This document shows, one piece after another, positions 5,527 to 8,830 of a stretch of DNA of 8,830 nucleotides (the stretch's first letter is position 1; each line of letters opens with the position of its first letter). The DNA comes from SZUA-430 sp964561925 (GTDB taxonomy: Bacteria > Pseudomonadota > Alphaproteobacteria > Micropepsales > Micropepsaceae). Made by a program: the position numbers and the translations under genes. Location of the stretch: NCBI GenBank assembly GCA_964561925.1, contig CAZLRW010000141.1, positions 1-8,830 of the forward strand, written 5' to 3'. The notes below the pieces were generated by a model. The model was not told the origin of the DNA. It was given only the letters and a program-made list of their open reading frames with translations, and did not search any database.

Positions 5527-7617
5527 ATGACCCTCATCCATCGCCGCTCCGTCCTGAAGGCGCTCGCCGGTTTTGCGGGAACGTTCGCGGCCAACGTGCA
5601 AATCCCCTTCGCCGCCGCGCAGCCGCGCGCCTTGACCACCGGCCGCTATCGGTTCCCGCAAGGCGTGGCCTCCGGCGATCCGCAGCCGGACGGCGTGGTT
5701 CTTTGGACGCGCGTCGCCGCGAACGACGGCAGCGAGGATCCCATCGACGTTCGCGTCCAAATCGCGCGCGTTCCGGATTTCACCGAAATCGTGCTCGACG
5801 AGACGATGACGGCGACCAAGGCGTCGGATCACACGCTGCGCCTCGTGCTGCAGGGGCTCGAACCCGACACGATCTACTTCTATCGGTTTGCCGCGGGCGG
5901 CGACTTCTCACGGCTCGGCCGGACGCGGACCGCGCCTGTGCGCGAAGCCGAGCGTCCGACGCGCTTTGCCTTCGCCGCTTGCCAGAACTACGAGCAGGCC
6001 TTCTACGGCGCGTGGGCGCGCATGCTGGTCGACGACCTCGCCTCGCCGACGGACCAGCAGATCGACTTCGTCGTCTTCCTCGGCGACTTCATCTACGAGG
6101 TGCGCGGCGACCGCGCCGACGCCGACATGCGCAATCCGAAATGGCTGAAGGATGCAGACGGCCGCGAACGCGTCTTTCCGCCCTTCCCCAACGGCTCGCA
6201 GCCATGGCCCTCGACGGCCTGGAACAAGAACCCGGGGGCCACGAACGCGGTCAGCCTTGCGGACTACCGCTTCCTCTACCGGCTCTATCTCTCGGACCCC
6301 TCGCTGCAAGCGGCGCGGGCGCGCTGGCCGTTCGTTTGTACGTGGGACGATCACGAGTTCACGAACGACAGCTGGCAGGCGCACGACAGCTATTTCGATC
6401 AAGGCGGAAAGCCCGCGCAGAAGCGCAAGATGGCGGCAAACCAAGCCTGGTTCGAGTACATCCCGGCGCTGCTTTCGGGCATGCCGGCGACCGGACGCGT
6501 GCCGAACCCGGCGCGCGACTTCAAGACGGCCGACATCGCCGACAGTCCCTTCCTCGGGCCGCAGCAAGACTGGATCGATCCGAACATCGACAACCGTGCG
6601 GCGCTGGCCTCGCTCACGATCTATCGCACGCTGCGTTGGGGCAAGACGCTGGAGCTGATCCTCACGGACAACCGCTCGTACAAGTCGCCGCCGCCGCGCG
6701 TGAAGATCGAGGGCCAGCCCCTGCCCGCACTGGAAACGATCGCGCTGCTCGATCAAGGCCGCGGTGCGGCGGAAGGCAATCCGCCGGAGAAGATCCCCGA
6801 CACCGAAGTCGCGAACCCGCGCCGGCTCGCGCCGCGTGGTTCGGTGCTGGGGCCGGCGCAAAAGGCCTGGTTCAAGGACGTGCTTCGCCAATCGGACGCG
6901 CGCTGGAAGATCTGGGCGAATGCGTTTCCGGCCCTGCCCGTCCGGCTCGACATGGGCAGCCTTTGGTTCGCCGGGCAAAGCGACGTGGCGATCGGCGTCG
7001 ACGGCTGGAACGGCTATCCGTCCGAACGGCGCGAACTGATGGAGTTCATCCGCGACAACGGCGTCAGCAACGTCGTCGTTTGCGCGGGCGACCATCACAT
7101 GCATATGGCGGGCGTGCTCGTCGACGACTTGGACGCCGACGTGTTCCACGGCGTGGCGGTCGAGTTCGCGGTCGCGGGCATTTCCTCCGAGCCGGTGTTC
7201 AACGGCGTCGTCCGCGCCGCCGCCTCGAGCTCCGTCTTTTCCAGCATGGTCGCCTACGAGAGCGGCGACGAGAAGGTCGAGAACTTCAACCTGACGCTGC
7301 TCGGCGGCGTGAACGCGGCGATCGTGCGGTCTTGGACCGGATCGAGCTGGCTTTCCGATGCGTTCTGGAACGCGCGCGCGAACCCGGGGCTCTCCTATGT
7401 CGACACGAATGCGAACGGCTACGGCCTCTTGAGCGTGAACGCGGGCCGTGTGGAAGCAAACCTGGTCACGATCGCCGACGCCCAGAAGGACGCCGGCCCC
7501 AAAGGCTCGCCGGTGCGGCGCAAAGCGAAGTTCACGCTGCGCGCCTGGGCCCCGGGTCAATCGCCCGAACTCGTCGGCCCCACGTTCCAGGGCAAGCCGC
7601 CGTTCCCGTTCGGGTAG
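5527..7617 (+). CDS. phoD: PhoD-family alkaline phosphatase, Tat-exported
   Basis: This is a 696-residue metallophosphoesterase predicted to hydrolyse phosphate mono- or diesters outside the cytoplasm. The leader MTLIHRRSVLKALAGFAGTF has a twin-arginine motif (6-7) and a cleavage-like AAAQ near residue 36, as in Tat-exported PhoD. The PhoD N-terminal domain follows (FPQGVASGDPQPDGVVLWTR), then the catalytic domain. Its family motifs are FAACQNY (Cys152), FLGDFIYE (Asp187, Tyr190), TWDDHEF (Asp274, Asp275, His276), TDNRSY (Asn382, Arg383) and GDHHMHMAG (Asp522, His523, His524, His526). In characterised PhoD these positions bind an Fe/Ca cluster. The protein is longer than the roughly 550 residues of Bacillus PhoD, with extra sequence between His276 and Asn382, after Asn382 and at the C-terminus. 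The ATG at 5527 has only a weak GAAAG upstream; an in-frame GTG at 5491 would lengthen the basic n-region. Substrate preference is unknown. Confidence 0.93.
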   Translation: MTLIHRRSVLKALAGFAGTFAANVQIPFAAAQPRALTTGRYRFPQGVASGDPQPDGVVLWTRVAANDGSEDPIDVRVQIARVPDFTEIVLDETMTATKASDHTLRLVLQGLEPDTIYFYRFAAGGDFSRLGRTRTAPVREAERPTRFAFAACQNYEQAFYGAWARMLVDDLASPTDQQIDFVVFLGDFIYEVRGDRADADMRNPKWLKDADGRERVFPPFPNGSQPWPSTAWNKNPGATNAVSLADYRFLYRLYLSDPSLQAARARWPFVCTWDDHEFTNDSWQAHDSYFDQGGKPAQKRKMAANQAWFEYIPALLSGMPATGRVPNPARDFKTADIADSPFLGPQQDWIDPNIDNRAALASLTIYRTLRWGKTLELILTDNRSYKSPPPRVKIEGQPLPALETIALLDQGRGAAEGNPPEKIPDTEVANPRRLAPRGSVLGPAQKAWFKDVLRQSDARWKIWANAFPALPVRLDMGSLWFAGQSDVAIGVDGWNGYPSERRELMEFIRDNGVSNVVVCAGDHHMHMAGVLVDDLDADVFHGVAVEFAVAGISSEPVFNGVVRAAASSSVFSSMVAYESGDEKVENFNLTLLGGVNAAIVRSWTGSSWLSDAFWNARANPGLSYVDTNANGYGLLSVNAGRVEANLVTIADAQKDAGPKGSPVRRKAKFTLRAWAPGQSPELVGPTFQGKPPFPFG

Positions 7618-7693
7618 TGCTACGCGCGCCCCTTGCTGAGCGCGAACAAGAACGGGCAGGATGCATGGCGAACAAACGCGAGGTCTCACGCGC

Positions 7694-8830
7694 ATGCCCT
7701 TCCCCGACTATCCGAAGTTCGACGCGTTGGGCCTTGCCGAGTTGGTCGCCAAGCGCGACGTGAGCCCGGCTGAGCTGGTCGAGGAGGCGATCGGCCGGAT
7801 CGAAAAGCACAATCCCCAGCTCAACGCCGTCGTCTTCAAGACCTACGACCGTGCCCGTTCGGCGGCGAAACTGCCGCTCACGGGCCCGTTTGCGGGCGTG
7901 CCATTTCTGCTGAAGGACATTCTGGGCGCGCAAAAGGGCGTACCGACGCGCCAGGGATCGAACTTCATTCCGCCGATCCCGGCGCCTCACGACGCGACGA
8001 TCGTGCGCCGCTTCACCGGCGTCGGCCTGATCTCGCTCGGCAAGACGAACGTGCCGGAGTTCGGGCTTGTGCCGACGACGGAGCCGGCGATCTACGGCGC
8101 CTGTCACAATCCGTGGGAACTCGACCATTCGACGGGCGGCTCGTCGGGCGGTTCGGGGGCTGCGGTCGCCGCCGGATTGGTTCCGATCGCGCATGCGAAC
8201 GACGGCGGCGGGTCGATCCGCGCGCCGGCGTCGGCGAACGGGCTCGTCGGGCTGAAGCCCACGCGCGGGCGCAATCCGCTGGGGCCCGATCTCGGGGACA
8301 TTATGAACGGCCTGGTGTGCGAGGGCGTGCTCACGCGCAGCGTCCGCGACACGGCGGCGGCGCTCGACGTGACCGCCGGCAACGAGATGGGCGACCCCTA
8401 TTGGGCGCCGCCCAAGCCTGCATCCTATCTCGCGGAGTGCCGCACGCCGCCGGGCAAACTCAAGATCGCCTTCGCGACGAAGAGCCTCTTCGGCAAGCCT
8501 TTCGACCCCGAATGCGTCACGGCGGTGAAGGAGACCGCGAAACTGCTCGAAAGCCTCGGCCACCGGGTCGAAGAGGCGAGCCCCGCCGTCGCCTCCGAGA
8601 TGCTGATGACCGCGTTCATGCCGGTGTGGGCGTCGGGACTTGCGATGCTGATCGACGGCATCGCGATGCTGACCGGTCGCACGCCGCACGAGGCCGACTT
8701 CCAGGGCCTGACGTGGGGTCTCTATCAATCGGGCAAGCAGGTGAGCGCCGCGCAGTACCAAATGTGCTGGTTCCAGATTCACGCGATCGCGCGCCAGATC
8801 GCGCAGTTCCACGAAACCTACGACATGTGG
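7694..8830 (+). CDS. Amidase-signature family hydrolase (3' end outside window)
   Basis: The first 379 residues are present and the frame is open to the right edge. The enzyme belongs to the amidase signature family, which cleaves C-N amide bonds with a Ser-cisSer-Lys triad. All three residues are visible: Lys74 in FLLKD, cis-Ser150 in STGGSSGGSGAA, and nucleophile Ser174 in NDGGGSIRAPA. The 76- and 24-residue spacings match known members such as FAAH. The N-terminus MPFPDYPKFDALGLAELVAK and the later GRTPHEADFQGLTWGLYQSG recall the 6-aminohexanoate-cyclic-dimer hydrolase (NylA)-like branch, but the substrate cannot be assigned. It is unlikely to be GatA, given the absence of gatB/gatC neighbours here. 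The ATG at 7694 has GAGG at 7680-7683. An in-frame ATG at 7661 would add 11 residues but has its AGG directly adjacent. It follows phoD by 76 bases without a visible terminator, so co-transcription is possible. No signal peptide, so probably cytoplasmic. Confidence 0.93.
   Translation, partial: MPFPDYPKFDALGLAELVAKRDVSPAELVEEAIGRIEKHNPQLNAVVFKTYDRARSAAKLPLTGPFAGVPFLLKDILGAQKGVPTRQGSNFIPPIPAPHDATIVRRFTGVGLISLGKTNVPEFGLVPTTEPAIYGACHNPWELDHSTGGSSGGSGAAVAAGLVPIAHANDGGGSIRAPASANGLVGLKPTRGRNPLGPDLGDIMNGLVCEGVLTRSVRDTAAALDVTAGNEMGDPYWAPPKPASYLAECRTPPGKLKIAFATKSLFGKPFDPECVTAVKETAKLLESLGHRVEEASPAVASEMLMTAFMPVWASGLAMLIDGIAMLTGRTPHEADFQGLTWGLYQSGKQVSAAQYQMCWFQIHAIARQIAQFHETYDMW

Noticed and set aside
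5703..7763. Very long open frames overlapping phoD (686 codons on plus in another frame; 595 codons on minus, 5908-7695)
   Set aside because: Both are Arg/Ala-rich shadows caused by high GC. The PhoD frame carries all catalytic motifs and explains the open frames.
1..8830. CRISPR, tRNA, rRNA, insertion-sequence ends or prophage genes
   Set aside because: No regularly spaced repeats beyond the short ACGT cluster, no cloverleaf-like sequence, and no transposase or phage-like protein was seen on either strand.

Overview
The window reads as a piece of chromosome from a GC-rich Gram-negative bacterium, most likely an alphaproteobacterium. The grounds are strong G/C preference at third codon positions, two exported proteins with twin-arginine (Tat) leaders, and the family mix (UvrA, PhoD, FecR-domain protein, amidase-signature enzyme). 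No taxonomic marker is present, so the class assignment is inference. No rRNA, tRNA, CRISPR array, insertion sequence or prophage gene was seen.

Layout. 1-786 (+) is the C-terminal third of uvrA, entering from the left edge. It converges, with 4 bases between the stops, on a decayed toxin-antitoxin module on the minus strand: an intact DUF433-type antitoxin (1111-1338) followed by a DUF5615/PIN-like toxin remnant (791-1109) carrying an in-frame stop and a frameshift. Upstream on the same strand is a glyoxalase/VOC protein (1403-1849). It is divergent from a TetR-family repressor (1921-2505). The 71-base gap between them holds four ACGT units at 5-base spacing over a likely promoter, a good candidate operator for the repressor. 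A Tat-exported FecR-domain protein (2619-3302, +) follows.

3304-5324 (-) holds two paralogous multi-pass membrane proteins of nearly equal length (308 and 307 residues) in tandem, function unknown. They are divergent from a Tat-exported PhoD-type phosphatase (5527-7617, +), which is followed after 76 bases by an amidase-signature enzyme (7694 to the right edge, +, 3'-truncated).

How the genes fit together. uvrA is housekeeping DNA repair. The VOC/TetR pair looks like a small self-regulated unit. The toxin-antitoxin module appears inactivated. PhoD would release phosphate from esters in the periplasm, and the amidase may be co-transcribed with it, but no joint pathway is evident. The FecR-domain protein lacks the cytoplasmic anti-sigma region and the FecI/TonB-receptor neighbours of classic FecR, so an iron-signalling role is not supported.

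No convincing new biological system was found. The observations most worth following are the broken toxin beside an intact antitoxin, the periodic ACGT operator, and the duplicated membrane-protein pair.
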